The translations under genes and the position numbers were made by a program. Of a stretch of DNA of 64,000 bases, positions 16,129 through 24,750 are shown piece by piece. The stretch lies in assembly GCA_011523545.1 (NCBI GenBank), contig WTGN01000081.1, forward strand, positions 1 through 64,000, read 5' to 3'. The notes beneath the pieces are model-generated. The model was not told where the DNA came from and searched no databases. It was given only the letters and a program-made list of their open reading frames with translations. Position 1 is the stretch's first letter, and each line of letters opens with the position of its first letter. The DNA is from Chloroflexota bacterium (GTDB lineage Bacteria > Chloroflexota > Anaerolineae > Aggregatilineales > Phototrophicaceae).

Positions 16129-17313
16129 CTATGATTCAACTACTTTGTCGACGCCGACAAATGGCGCCGCCGTAGACGCTCTGATGCTTAATTTTGTCGG
16201 CACAGCATAACTGCGGGGCGCCAGATCCTCACCGCCCAGCCGCTCAAGCAGCATCTGCGAAGCCACCTTGCCCAACTCATAGGCATCCTGCGTCGCCGTC
16301 GTCAGCGGAACGCCGATATGCGACGCCAGGCTGATATCGTCAAAGCCGACCACAGACACATCATCCGGCACGCCGTAACCCATATTGCGCAAGGCGCTTA
16401 TCGTCACGATCGCCAGAATATCATTGATGCAGACAATCGCCGTCGGCATGGGGCCCTCGGCGTCGGTCAGGCTCTCAACCTGCTGGATGACTTCCCGGCT
16501 GTCCGAGCCCACCAGGCTGTAAATATCGGTCTCATGAAATTCATGACGCCCCGGCGCGCTGATCTTCCACGGCGCGCAAGCGAAGATGCCGTGCTCTTCG
16601 AGAGCGGTCGTATAACCGCGCCGCCTTTCATTGACCGGATGCAGGTCATCTATATTGGGCATGAGCTGTACAATATGGCGATGCCCCAACTCGACGAGAT
16701 GACGGACCAGATCATAAGAGCCGCCAAAGTTGTCGCTCGCGACATAATCCGCGCGAATGCCGTCGATCGAACGATCCATGAAGACGATTGGAATCTCTCG
16801 CTCTTCATATTCCGCCAGGATCGACAGCGTCTCATCCGTCGGTTTTGCGTTCGCCCAGAGCATCAGACCGGCAACCTCGTCGTCAAGCAACTGCCGCAGG
16901 ATCCGCGCCTCGTCATCGCGATCTCTTGAATTGCTGAAAATCACCTGATAACCGGCGGAACGCAATTCTGTCTGGGCGCTGCTGAGGATATTGGTGTGGA
17001 TTTCATTGTGGAAACTGCAAGTGAGATAACCGATGGAGCGGTTCGCGCTGCTCTCCCGCGGCTGATACATGACAAAGGTGCCGCGGCCAGCCGTGCGTTT
17101 GATCAAGCCTTCGACCTCAAGGCGCTGGGTGGCGATGCGCACGGTCGTGCGGCTGATATCCAGATGGCGAGCGAGCTGCATTTCAGTCGGGATGCGCTCC
17201 CCATACCGCCAGCGGCCGGACACAATAAGCCGGCGCAACTGATTATGCAATTGCACATGCAGCGAAATGTAGCTGTTATGGTCGAGTCTGATCTTATCGA
17301 GTTTTTCCGGCAT
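16129..17313 (-). CDS. GntR-type transcriptional regulator with LacI-like sugar-sensing domain (AraR-like layout)
   Basis: A 394-residue regulator. Residues about 15-85 are a GntR winged helix-turn-helix ('YGERIPTEMQLARHLDISRTTV' in part, then 'LEVEGLIKRTAGRGTFV'). Residues about 92-385 are a LacI-type periplasmic-binding-like domain ('SIGYLTCSF', 'VVGFDDISLASHIGVPLTT'). This layout is that of AraR, a repressor released by a sugar. It is the first gene of the minus-strand transport run, so the simplest reading is that it controls the importer and the NanE/ROK genes. Two inverted repeats lie in its own promoter region, one of them with GTAC-type half-sites like those of AraR-type operators. 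The effector is unknown. Confidence 0.9.
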   Translation of the reverse strand: MPEKLDKIRLDHNSYISLHVQLHNQLRRLIVSGRWRYGERIPTEMQLARHLDISRTTVRIATQRLEVEGLIKRTAGRGTFVMYQPRESSANRSIGYLTCSFHNEIHTNILSSAQTELRSAGYQVIFSNSRDRDDEARILRQLLDDEVAGLMLWANAKPTDETLSILAEYEEREIPIVFMDRSIDGIRADYVASDNFGGSYDLVRHLVELGHRHIVQLMPNIDDLHPVNERRRGYTTALEEHGIFACAPWKISAPGRHEFHETDIYSLVGSDSREVIQQVESLTDAEGPMPTAIVCINDILAIVTISALRNMGYGVPDDVSVVGFDDISLASHIGVPLTTATQDAYELGKVASQMLLERLGGEDLAPRSYAVPTKLSIRASTAAPFVGVDKVVES

Positions 17314-17322
17314 AAAAGCCTG

Positions 17323-17332
17323 GCGCTAGCGC
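17323..17332. promoter_or_regulatory. Palindrome GCGCTAGCGC in the regulator leader
   Basis: A perfect 10-bp palindrome lies 10 bp upstream of the GntR/LacI-type regulator start. It could be part of an operator or simply overlap the ribosome-loading region. The evidence is only symmetry and position. Confidence 0.35.
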
Positions 17333-17347
17333 TAAGAACATTTTTGA

Positions 17348-17371
17348 ATTGTACACAAATGTATGTACAAT
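17348..17371. promoter_or_regulatory. Candidate operator ATTGTAC-N10-GTACAAT
   Basis: A 24-bp inverted repeat with perfect 7-bp arms, centred about 46 bp upstream of the regulator start codon. The TTGTAC/GTACAA half-sites resemble those bound by AraR-type GntR regulators. This suggests autoregulation by the adjacent gene product and control of the importer run. The rest of 17372-17633 shows no other recognisable feature. Confidence 0.6.
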
Positions 17372-17633
17372 GCGGCAATATAGCATGGACTATGCCCGCA
17401 TGCAATAGACGAATTTTGTCGCGGCTGGTCTAAATCACTGAGCGTCTGCCGTTCGCGAACACTGCGCCCATACAGGACCTTGCCGCTGTCATCTGCCGAT
17501 AGCAAAATTCCACGCGTCAATTCCAGCATGCCTTGTGATAGAATCCGGCCTGCGCCTGCCATCGCCGCAAAGCCTGAATGAAGGGGCGGGCGCTCCAAAC
17601 TTGACGCCAATGCAGGGGAAATGAAGAAACGCC

Positions 17634-18125
17634 GTGGAAGCCAATCGCAATCAGACCGGTTGCCTCAAGACATCGCTCATCATGATCGCAAGCGCGCTCA
17701 TATTCGTCGCCGCGATAATCCTGATTGGCGATCTGAAGTGCGCCTATGATGTTGAGGACTGGTGGATGCCGCTCTACCCCAATGGCGAGACGGTCGATGT
17801 TGAGTACGATTTCCTGCGGCCGCGCGCCTGGGGCGCCACCACCGTGACCATGACCACCGCCGATGATGTCGAGACGGTCAAGCAATTCTACCGCGACACG
17901 CGCTTGTTCACGCTGAAGAACAAGACCAAGGGGATTGCCGCTGGCGATTCCCGTGTGCTTACGCTGGAAGACGGCATAGCATCCGCGCGCGTTCATTATG
18001 ATTCGATTCCGCCGGCGCAGGACACCGAAAAATCGCAGGCGCTGGCTCGGCTCAAGATCCTTGAGAAACGATTGGAAGATGGCCACCGCAGCCAAATCAT
18101 CTTGTACAGCGCTTGCGGTCTTTAG
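17634..18125 (+). CDS. Hypothetical single-pass membrane protein
   Basis: A 163-residue protein of unknown function. A cytoplasmic N-terminus (13 residues, Arg/Lys containing) leads into one helix at about 14-34 ('SLIMIASALIFVAAIILIG'). The remainder is soluble and outside, with alternating polar and hydrophobic strands and no motif I recognise. It starts with GTG at 17634, with a GGGGAA site upstream. An ATG 13 nt earlier is in another frame and runs only about 40 codons. Three Cys residues (C10, C37 and C161) are scattered. It sits 21 nt before the sugar epimerase gene, so it might share its transcript, but the link to sugar metabolism is not evident. Confidence 0.6.
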   Translation: MEANRNQTGCLKTSLIMIASALIFVAAIILIGDLKCAYDVEDWWMPLYPNGETVDVEYDFLRPRAWGATTVTMTTADDVETVKQFYRDTRLFTLKNKTKGIAAGDSRVLTLEDGIASARVHYDSIPPAQDTEKSQALARLKILEKRLEDGHRSQIILYSACGL

Positions 18126-18146
18126 CTGACGCGCCTGAAGATAGCC

Positions 18147-19040
18147 ATGAAAATTGCCGCCTTTCCCAAATGCTACCTCGATGATATCGCCGGAAAACGC
18201 ACGATGTCCGTCTTTGACTGGATCGACATGGCGCGGGCGCTCGACGCCGACGGCCTCGAGATGTACGAGGGCTTCTTCACCAGCCTCGACGACGCTTATC
18301 TGGCGCGCGTCCGCGATGCCATTGCCGGCGCCGGCTTCGAAATGCCGATGCTCTGCTGCTCGCCGGATTTCACCAACCCCGACGCCGATCTACGCAAGCG
18401 CGCGGTCGAGCATGAGGCAGAGATGATCCGCGTCACCCGCTTCCTCGGCGGCGCCGGCGCTGTATGCCGGGTGCTCAGCGGCCAGCGCTACCCCGAAGTC
18501 AGCCGCGAGCAAGGCATCGAATGGGTGGTCGAGTGCATTGAGGCGGTCCTGCCGGCCGCGCGCGAGCAGGGCGTCATCCTCGGTCTGGAGAATCACTATA
18601 AAGACGGCTTCTGGACTTATCCCGAATTCGCCCAGAAGATGGATGTCTTCCTCGAATTGCTGGAGGCCATCCCCGAGCGCGAGTTTTTCGGCGTGCAATA
18701 CGACCCGTCCAACGCCATCGTCGCCGGCGACGACCCGCTTGAATTGCTGCGCGCCGTGGCCGACCGCGTCGTCAGCGTGCACGCCAGCGACCGCTTTCTA
18801 TCCCCCGGCGCCTCCCTGGCAGACCTGCGCGCCAGCGATGGCACAGTCGGCTATTCCGATGCGCTGCAGCACGGGGTGACCGGCCGCGGGCTGAACGACT
18901 ACGATACCATCTTCCAGATTCTGCGCGATGTCGGCTACGATGGCTGGGTCAGCATTGAAGACGGCATGAACGGCATGGAAGAGATGCAGGCCTCGCTAGA
19001 ATTCCTGCACCACATGCGCCGTAAATACTTTGCCGACTAA
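18147..19040 (+). CDS. Sugar phosphate isomerase/epimerase family (xylose-isomerase-like TIM barrel)
   Basis: A 297-residue TIM-barrel enzyme of the AP-endonuclease-2/xylose-isomerase-like group, which interconvert ketoses or act as dehydratases on inosose-type compounds. Four metal ligands typical of the fold are visible: Glu in 'ILGLENHYKD', Asp in 'GVQYDPSNAI', His in 'VVSVHASDRF' and Glu in 'GWVSIEDGMNG'. The next genes on the same strand encode a zinc dehydrogenase and a hexulose-phosphate-synthase-like protein, so these three probably form one sugar-interconversion pathway. The substrate cannot be decided from sequence. Confidence 0.87.
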   Translation: MKIAAFPKCYLDDIAGKRTMSVFDWIDMARALDADGLEMYEGFFTSLDDAYLARVRDAIAGAGFEMPMLCCSPDFTNPDADLRKRAVEHEAEMIRVTRFLGGAGAVCRVLSGQRYPEVSREQGIEWVVECIEAVLPAAREQGVILGLENHYKDGFWTYPEFAQKMDVFLELLEAIPEREFFGVQYDPSNAIVAGDDPLELLRAVADRVVSVHASDRFLSPGASLADLRASDGTVGYSDALQHGVTGRGLNDYDTIFQILRDVGYDGWVSIEDGMNGMEEMQASLEFLHHMRRKYFAD

Positions 19041-19047
19041 GCCGAAC

Positions 19048-19121
19048 CGTAGGGGCGAGGCGGTGACTCGCCCGCAGGATAAATTACATTATGTAGGGGC
19101 GACTCTGTGAGTCGCCCGACA
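19048..19121. repeat. Two TGTAGGGGCG-family hairpins in direct orientation
   Basis: Two hairpins (GAGGCG...GACTCGCC and ACTC/GAGT) follow each other in the same orientation between the epimerase and dehydrogenase genes. Confidence 0.75.
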
Positions 19122-19150
19122 CGTAAAAGCTACTCGCAAGGACAAACTCA

Positions 19151-20194
19151 ATGGACGCACTCATCAAATACGGACGCCAGGATAAAAATGTCGAACTGCG
19201 CGATATCCCACAGCCGCCCGACCCCAAACCGGGCGATGTCGTCGTGGAAGTCCGCGCCGCCGGCGTCTGCGGCAGCGACATCCACATGTGGCGGGATCAT
19301 CAAAGCTGGGCGATCACCCTGCCGCTGGTGCTGGGTCACGAATTCTGCGGGACGGTCGCCGCCCTCGGCGCGGGCGTGGAAAACTTCAACCTGGACGACC
19401 GCGTCGCCGTTGAGACGGCGGCCGAAGTCTGCGGCAGCTGCGCCTACTGTCATGCCGGCGAATACAATCAGTGCCCGCATCGGCTGGGCTACGGCGCGCT
19501 CATCGACGGCGCCTTCACACAGTATGTCACCGCGCGCGCGGCGATCCTGCATCACATCCCCGAAAACGTCTCCTTTGAGCAGGCATCGCTGACCGAGCCA
19601 ATCTGCGTCGCCTACAATGCCCTGGTCGAGAAGACGCCGGTCGTCCGCCCCGGCGATACCGTCGTCATACAAGGACCCGGCCCCATCGGCATGATGGCCC
19701 TCTTCATGGCCAAGCTGCGCGGCGCAGGCGAGATCGTCATGCTCGGCACCAATGTCGATAAGCGGCGCCTGTCCGTCGCCGCCGATATCGGCGCGACCCA
19801 AACGCTCAACATCGATGAAGACGATCCGCTCGAGCTCATCCGCTCGCTGGGCGATGGCTACGGCGCCGACCTGATCGTCGATTGCAGCGGCGCCAGCATC
19901 GCCCTGAAGTCAGCCATGGAGATGGTGCGCCCCAACGGCACCATCACCAAAATCGGCTGGGGGCCGCAGCCGATGGACTTCAATCTCGATCCGCTGGTGC
20001 AGAAGGCGGTCACCCTGCAAGGCTGCTTCAGTCACTTGTACGATACCTGGGAACGGGCGCTGGCCCTGCTCTCAACCGGCCAGATCGACCTCGCGCCCAT
20101 CATCGGCGGCGTCTACCGCCTCGGCGATTGGGAAGAAGCCTTTGAAGAAATGGAAGCGGGGGTCAACGTCAAGTCGGTCCTGCTGCCGGCCTAG
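19151..20194 (+). CDS. Zinc-dependent medium-chain alcohol/polyol dehydrogenase
   Basis: A 347-residue MDR dehydrogenase of the sorbitol/threonine dehydrogenase group, oxidising a secondary alcohol of a polyol or sugar with NAD(P). Catalytic zinc ligands lie in 'AGVCGSDIHMW' (Cys near 40) and 'LGHEFCG' (His-Glu near 64-65). The structural zinc site has four Cys in 'VCGSCAYCHAGEYNQC'. The Rossmann loop is 'GPGPIGMM'. The start ATG has AAGGA upstream. The gene lies between the epimerase and the hexulose-phosphate-synthase-like gene; keto-sugar production feeding those enzymes is plausible but unproven. Confidence 0.9.
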   Translation: MDALIKYGRQDKNVELRDIPQPPDPKPGDVVVEVRAAGVCGSDIHMWRDHQSWAITLPLVLGHEFCGTVAALGAGVENFNLDDRVAVETAAEVCGSCAYCHAGEYNQCPHRLGYGALIDGAFTQYVTARAAILHHIPENVSFEQASLTEPICVAYNALVEKTPVVRPGDTVVIQGPGPIGMMALFMAKLRGAGEIVMLGTNVDKRRLSVAADIGATQTLNIDEDDPLELIRSLGDGYGADLIVDCSGASIALKSAMEMVRPNGTITKIGWGPQPMDFNLDPLVQKAVTLQGCFSHLYDTWERALALLSTGQIDLAPIIGGVYRLGDWEEAFEEMEAGVNVKSVLLPA

Positions 20195-20201
20195 AGCAAC
20201 A

Positions 20202-20267
20202 TGTAGGGGCGAGACTTGTCTCGCCCTCCCAAGCGTAATCTGTAGGGGCGGCTCTGTGAGTCGCCCA
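20202..20267. repeat. Two TGTAGGGGCG-family hairpins
   Basis: Two hairpins in the same orientation, with inner stems GAGAC/GTCTC and GGCTC/GAGTC. The first begins 7 bp after the dehydrogenase stop. Confidence 0.75.
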
Positions 20268-20325
20268 TCGCAACACAAAACCTAGGGCCAACATACCAGG
20301 ACGCCCGCAAACGCAAAGCTGCCCT

Positions 20326-20345
20326 CCCGCCATCTCTATGGCGGG
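20326..20345. repeat. CCCGCCAT hairpin repeat
   Basis: CCCGCCAT-CTCT-ATGGCGGG, the reverse orientation of the copy at 12-31. It is followed by sequence related to CCCCTTCCCGAA..ATCAG, which recurs near 28196, 39407 and 50343. Confidence 0.75.
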
Positions 20346-20385
20346 CATCTGATTATTCGGGAAGGGGCCGAGGAAGAGGTAAACC

Positions 20386-21054
20386 ATGGACGCCAAAATC
20401 CAAATCTCAATTGATGTCATCGACCTCGACGAAGCGCTCGACCTCGCACGCGCCTCGGTCAAGGCCGGCGTCGACTGGCTCGAAGTCGGGACGCCGCTGC
20501 TGCTCGCCGAAGGCCTGCACGCCGTGCGCGCCTTCCGCCGCGACTTCCCCGACACGCCCATCGTCGTCGACCTCAAGACGATGGACGGCGCCGGGCTGGA
20601 AGCCGAAATGATGTTCAAAGCCGGCGGCGACATGGTCGTCGTCATGGGCCAGGCGCATGACGCCAGCATCATCGAACAGGTCAAAATGGCGCGGCGCTAC
20701 GGCAAGCAAGTCATGTGCGATGTCATGCTCTGCCCCGATAAACCAGGCCGCGCGCGGGCGGCGCAAGACATGGGCGTCGATTTCATCATCGTGCACACCG
20801 GCTTCGACGAACGCAACATGATCCCGGGCCTCAGCCCGCTTGATGACCTCGAGGATGTGCTGGCCGCTGTCGATATCCCGGTGCAAGCGGTCGGCGGCTT
20901 GAGCGTGCCGCAAGCAATACAGACGCTGGAACTGGGCGCCGAGATCGTCGTCTTCGGCGCGCCCCTGGTCATCAGCGGCCAGGAGTTCAAAGCGGCCGAC
21001 CCCAATTTCGACCGGCAACTGCGCGAGATCGTTAAATCCGTGCGCGAGGCTTAA
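20386..21054 (+). CDS. 3-hexulose-6-phosphate synthase / 3-keto-L-gulonate-6-phosphate decarboxylase family protein
   Basis: A 222-residue TIM barrel of the orotidine-phosphate-decarboxylase superfamily. The signature 'VVDLKTMDGAGLEAEM' (Asp-x-Lys-x-x-x-Asp core) and 'AVGGLSVPQAIQTLELGA' (phosphate-binding end) are those of hexulose-phosphate synthase (formaldehyde + ribulose-5-P) and of the related 3-keto-L-gulonate-6-P decarboxylase. No phosphohexulose isomerase (SIS domain) gene is nearby, which argues against a simple formaldehyde-fixing role. The neighbouring sugar epimerase and dehydrogenase favour a sugar-acid decarboxylase or aldolase. The start has GAAGAGG upstream. Confidence 0.83.
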   Translation: MDAKIQISIDVIDLDEALDLARASVKAGVDWLEVGTPLLLAEGLHAVRAFRRDFPDTPIVVDLKTMDGAGLEAEMMFKAGGDMVVVMGQAHDASIIEQVKMARRYGKQVMCDVMLCPDKPGRARAAQDMGVDFIIVHTGFDERNMIPGLSPLDDLEDVLAAVDIPVQAVGGLSVPQAIQTLELGAEIVVFGAPLVISGQEFKAADPNFDRQLREIVKSVREA

Positions 21055-21202
21055 AGCATTGCGTAGCTTTCGCCCGCTCACGGTGTTTCAACATGCGCGG
21101 GTTTGTGAAATTTATAGCATTGCCGCCTGCTATTGAGCGACGGCGATTGTTCGCGTATACTACGCTGCTTGAGTTGCGCACTGACCTATTGGACCGGCAA
21201 GC

Positions 21203-22762
21203 ATGTACATAAACGATCCGGATTTCGGCGCCATCGTCGACTTCGACCAGTTGCGGGGGTCGATCCTGCATCTATACAACGCGCTCCTGCCCGATTTTGA
21301 CATGCACAAGTCGCTGCAAGTCGGCGCCGAGCTCTACGGCGATGAACCCGATGTCATGATTGCGGCCGGCGCCAGCATGCTCGCCTGGATGACCATCATC
21401 GCCGCTGGCGAAGACGACATCGCCGAGGAGCTCAAAGGCAGCCTCTTCACCCTGGGCTGGACCGAAGAAGAAATCGGCTCCGACCTGCTCAGCGCCAGCA
21501 CCATCGCCCGCCCGCTGCACGACGACCCCGCTTGCGTCGATTATCATCTCAAGGGTCGCAAGTGGCTGATCAATAATTCTTACCACGCCGATTATCACAC
21601 CATCGTCGCCAAGACCGACCCCGACTCCAGCGGACCGCGCTCGCTCTCGATCTTCCTCGTGCCCCAAAGCAGCTGCAAGAATTGGCAGCGCCTGGAGACG
21701 CACGTCCTGCGGCGCATGGTCTTGACCAGCTTCGACATCGACGGGCCGGGCCGCCTGCTCGGCAAGGTCGGGCACGGCCTGCAAATCCTCCAGCGCATGG
21801 CCATGCCCAGCAAATACCAATGCGCATACGTCGGCATCAACCTGCTCAACGAAGCCATCCCGGCCAGCATTGAGCACCTGTCCAAGAAACGCATCTTCAA
21901 TGAGAATCCCATCAATTTCAGCAACGTGCTGCGGCAGATGTACAACATCGTGATGGGCGCGGCCGTGCTCAACTTCATCTATTATCGCGCGCTGGCTTTG
22001 AGCGCGAGCAATTTCCTGCAATTCCACGGCGTCATGCTCAAATCCTGGCTGCTGCTGCGCGCCAATGAGCTGCTGGGCCAGAACTTGCTGGTGACCGGCT
22101 CAAAGGGATTCCTGGCCGAGTCTGTCATCGGCCGCAACGCCATCGACTCCTTCGTCCTGCCCGTCTTTGATGGCCATTACACCATCAACACGCTGATGAC
22201 CGCCAAACACGCCAAACGCTACCTGGGCGCCACCCGCCGCGCCAATGTCGATGAACGCATGGCGACCCTGCGCTTCGGCCTCGCCGGCTCATCCAGCGCT
22301 GACCAAATTCGCGCCCACTCGCGCAAACTCCGCAATCCCGATTTCTTTGACTACGCCCAGTACATCGAAGACCTTGAGCTGCCGATCGATCTCGATGCCC
22401 GCCGCCTCGTCACGCGGATGAAGTCCCTGGCCGACGAACTGAACGCGCGCGACCTGAGTACCGACCCGGAACATCGTTACAAACTCGGCGCCCTCCTGCA
22501 CTGGATGGAGGCCCTGCTGGCCGCCTGCGAAATGTGGAAAGCGACCGACGAAGACGAATACCTCAATGCCGTGACCATGCAATACAACGCATTCGTCAAT
22601 CAGTTCAATTCCGTAATCAGCGAGAGCGCCCTGACAACGCCTTTCCTTCCGCTCATGCGCCAGCGTCCGCTGGGCTGCTTCGGCTCGCCGCGGGAATTCT
22701 TGCTGCGTCTCTACGGCCTCGCCCAGCAATTTTCCTCTCCGCGCGCGGCCCTGGCGAAGTAG
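21203..22762 (+). CDS. Acyl-CoA dehydrogenase-like flavoprotein (tandem copy 1)
   Basis: A 519-residue protein with acyl-CoA dehydrogenase features: a flavin-loop motif 'GWTEEEIGSD' (near 92-101), 'GRKWLINNSYHADY' and a helical C-terminal half. The N-terminal domain is short, and about 150 residues extend beyond the usual fold, as in the AidB/DNA-alkylation-response branch. No clear catalytic Glu could be placed by eye. It is followed after 187 bp by a paralogue of nearly the same length. Roughly 60 percent of residues match across the central 200 positions by eye. Substrate and role are unknown; fatty-acid oxidation is not supported by neighbours. Confidence 0.75.
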   Translation: MYINDPDFGAIVDFDQLRGSILHLYNALLPDFDMHKSLQVGAELYGDEPDVMIAAGASMLAWMTIIAAGEDDIAEELKGSLFTLGWTEEEIGSDLLSASTIARPLHDDPACVDYHLKGRKWLINNSYHADYHTIVAKTDPDSSGPRSLSIFLVPQSSCKNWQRLETHVLRRMVLTSFDIDGPGRLLGKVGHGLQILQRMAMPSKYQCAYVGINLLNEAIPASIEHLSKKRIFNENPINFSNVLRQMYNIVMGAAVLNFIYYRALALSASNFLQFHGVMLKSWLLLRANELLGQNLLVTGSKGFLAESVIGRNAIDSFVLPVFDGHYTINTLMTAKHAKRYLGATRRANVDERMATLRFGLAGSSSADQIRAHSRKLRNPDFFDYAQYIEDLELPIDLDARRLVTRMKSLADELNARDLSTDPEHRYKLGALLHWMEALLAACEMWKATDEDEYLNAVTMQYNAFVNQFNSVISESALTTPFLPLMRQRPLGCFGSPREFLLRLYGLAQQFSSPRAALAK

Positions 22763-22856
22763 CGAAAGAACGTCACAGTAAAATCAGAGAAGTTATTCCA
22801 ACAGAGATATGAGAATCATTGCAGTATGAAAGAAATCTCCAAAATAATCGTAAGGT

Positions 22857-22882
22857 TGTACGGGCGAGCCGGTGGCTCGCCC
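22857..22882. repeat. Single TGTACGGGCG-family hairpin
   Basis: The GAGCCGGTGGCTC subtype with TGTACGGG arm. Its left flank (AATCGTAAGGT) resembles that of the copy at 25980 (AATCGTAATGT), so these two copies share sequence beyond the hairpin. Confidence 0.8.
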
Positions 22883-22949
22883 ATTCTTGCAATACACAGT
22901 CAATCAGTCTTTGCACGAGTAACTTTGAACTACTAAGACGGCCCCTTCG

Positions 22950-24494
22950 ATGCAAACTATCAAAGACCCGCAATTCGGCGACATCCTGGATTATCAGCGC
23001 CTGCGCGCCGGCATGATGGACGTGCTCGACAACGTCTACCCCACCTTCAACCTGATGGGGTCGATGCTGGTCGCCACCCGCCATTTCAAGAACAACCCAA
23101 GTTATATGACCGCCTGCGCCGCCAGCGGGCTGGCTTATATGATGCTGGTCGCCGCTGAAGAATATGAACTGGCCGCCAAGCTCAAGGGCAAAATCTTCAC
23201 CCTGAGCTGGACGGAAGAGCACACCGGCACCGACCTGCTCAGCGTGCGGACGCGCGCCACGCCGCTCTCCGATGACCCGATGGAGAAGAATTTCCGCATC
23301 GAAGGCCAGAAGTGGCTGATCAATAATTCGTACCACGCCGATTATCACTCCGTCATCGCCAAGGTGGACCCCGCAGCCAACGGCCCGCGCTCGCTCTCGC
23401 TATTTGCCGTGCCACACAGCAGCACCCACAACTGGCAGCGCCTGGAAACGCACGTCCTGCGCAGCATGGTGCTCACCCAATTCGACATTGACGGGCCGGG
23501 CATCCTCATCGGCCAGGTCGGGCGCGGGCTGGAGATCTTGCAGCGCATGGCCCTGCCATCAAAGTACCACTGCGCCTACATGGGCGTGAAAATGGTGGAT
23601 GACTCGCTGCCCGCCGCCATCGATCACCTGTCGAGCAAGACGATCTTCGGGGACAACCCCATCCGCTTCAGCAATGTCTTCCGTCAACTCTATAATCTGG
23701 CGCTTGAGGCGGCTCTGATCAACTTCACCTTCTTCCGCGCCCTCGCCTTCAGCGACAGCCCTTTCCTGCAATTCCACGGCATCATGCTCAAGTCATGGCT
23801 GCTGCTCAAATGCAACGACATCCTCTCGCAGAATCTGCTGGTCACCGGCTCCAAGGGCTTCTTGAAGTCATCCAACATCGGCGGCAACGCCATCGATTCT
23901 TTTGTCTACCCGGTCTTCGATGGGCATTACACCCTTAACACCCTGCTCACCTACAAACACACGCGCCGTTATCTGCGAGCGACGGCGCCGGGCGATCTCG
24001 CCGCGCGCATGACCATCCTGCGCGAAAATGCCTATGTGCCGCTGGAAGGCAAGCAAATCCTCAACAACAGCCGCGAAACCCGCCACCCGCCCTTCTTCGA
24101 TTACGCCGATTATATCGCCTGCTGCCAACTGCCCATGCCTCTCGACGCGGCCCAACTCATCCGCGCCAGCGAAGCGATAATGGACGCGATTCAAGCGCAA
24201 GGCGCCACCAACGAACCAGAATATCGTTACAAAATCGGCATGCTCGTGCACAACCTCGAAGCCCTGCTCTCCGCCGTCGAACTCTGGAAAGTGACTGAAA
24301 ACGAGCATTATCTCAACGCCATCATCATGCAATACAACGATGTCGGCAAGCTGATCAACCGCATCATCAGCGAGGGCGATCTCGCCGTCGACTTCATCGA
24401 GCCCCTGCGCCAGCTGCCGCTGCCCACACCGGAAGACCCGCGCGCATTCTTGCTGGACCTGCTGGACGTGAAGCGGCAGATTCGCGGCCAATGA
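22950..24494 (+). CDS. Acyl-CoA dehydrogenase-like flavoprotein (tandem copy 2)
   Basis: A 514-residue paralogue of the preceding gene. It shares 'SWTEEHTGTDLLS', 'GQKWLINNSYHADYH', 'FLQFHGIMLKSWLLL' and 'VTGSKGFL', and the same long C-terminal extension. The flavin-loop 'GSD' reads 'GTD' here, a minor change. A repeat hairpin separates the two genes, but both face the same way and could be read together. The pair may form a heteromer, as some acyl-CoA dehydrogenases do, or act on two related substrates. The duplication is old, with many substitutions spread along the length. Confidence 0.75.
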   Translation: MQTIKDPQFGDILDYQRLRAGMMDVLDNVYPTFNLMGSMLVATRHFKNNPSYMTACAASGLAYMMLVAAEEYELAAKLKGKIFTLSWTEEHTGTDLLSVRTRATPLSDDPMEKNFRIEGQKWLINNSYHADYHSVIAKVDPAANGPRSLSLFAVPHSSTHNWQRLETHVLRSMVLTQFDIDGPGILIGQVGRGLEILQRMALPSKYHCAYMGVKMVDDSLPAAIDHLSSKTIFGDNPIRFSNVFRQLYNLALEAALINFTFFRALAFSDSPFLQFHGIMLKSWLLLKCNDILSQNLLVTGSKGFLKSSNIGGNAIDSFVYPVFDGHYTLNTLLTYKHTRRYLRATAPGDLAARMTILRENAYVPLEGKQILNNSRETRHPPFFDYADYIACCQLPMPLDAAQLIRASEAIMDAIQAQGATNEPEYRYKIGMLVHNLEALLSAVELWKVTENEHYLNAIIMQYNDVGKLINRIISEGDLAVDFIEPLRQLPLPTPEDPRAFLLDLLDVKRQIRGQ

Positions 24495-24684
24495 ACTCGC
24501 ATGAACATTCGGTCGCCAATGCTTCTTCAGGCAGCGCTATCCTGTTAACGCTTATCCAAATTAGTCCATCCAAGCTGGCTGGATTGCGCGAAAATCGTTC
24601 CGCCACGCAGACGCAATTCCGGCTTGCTCATGACCTGAAACGCTTGCCGGCAGAGCGATTGAGCATTTGCGCCACCGACGAGTC

Positions 24685-24707
24685 CATTTGCGCAAATCGC
24701 GCAAATG
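24685..24707. promoter_or_regulatory. Inverted repeat CATTTGCG-N7-CGCAAATG
   Basis: Perfect 8-bp arms lie 44 bp upstream of the M20 peptidase start, with a further CATTTGCG at 24664-24671. It could be an operator for an unidentified regulator. The remainder of 24495-24750 holds no convincing gene. Confidence 0.45.
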
Positions 24708-24750
24708 CGCCAATATCGCGCCTCATTCCTGTAGGACGAAAGCCAAGCAG

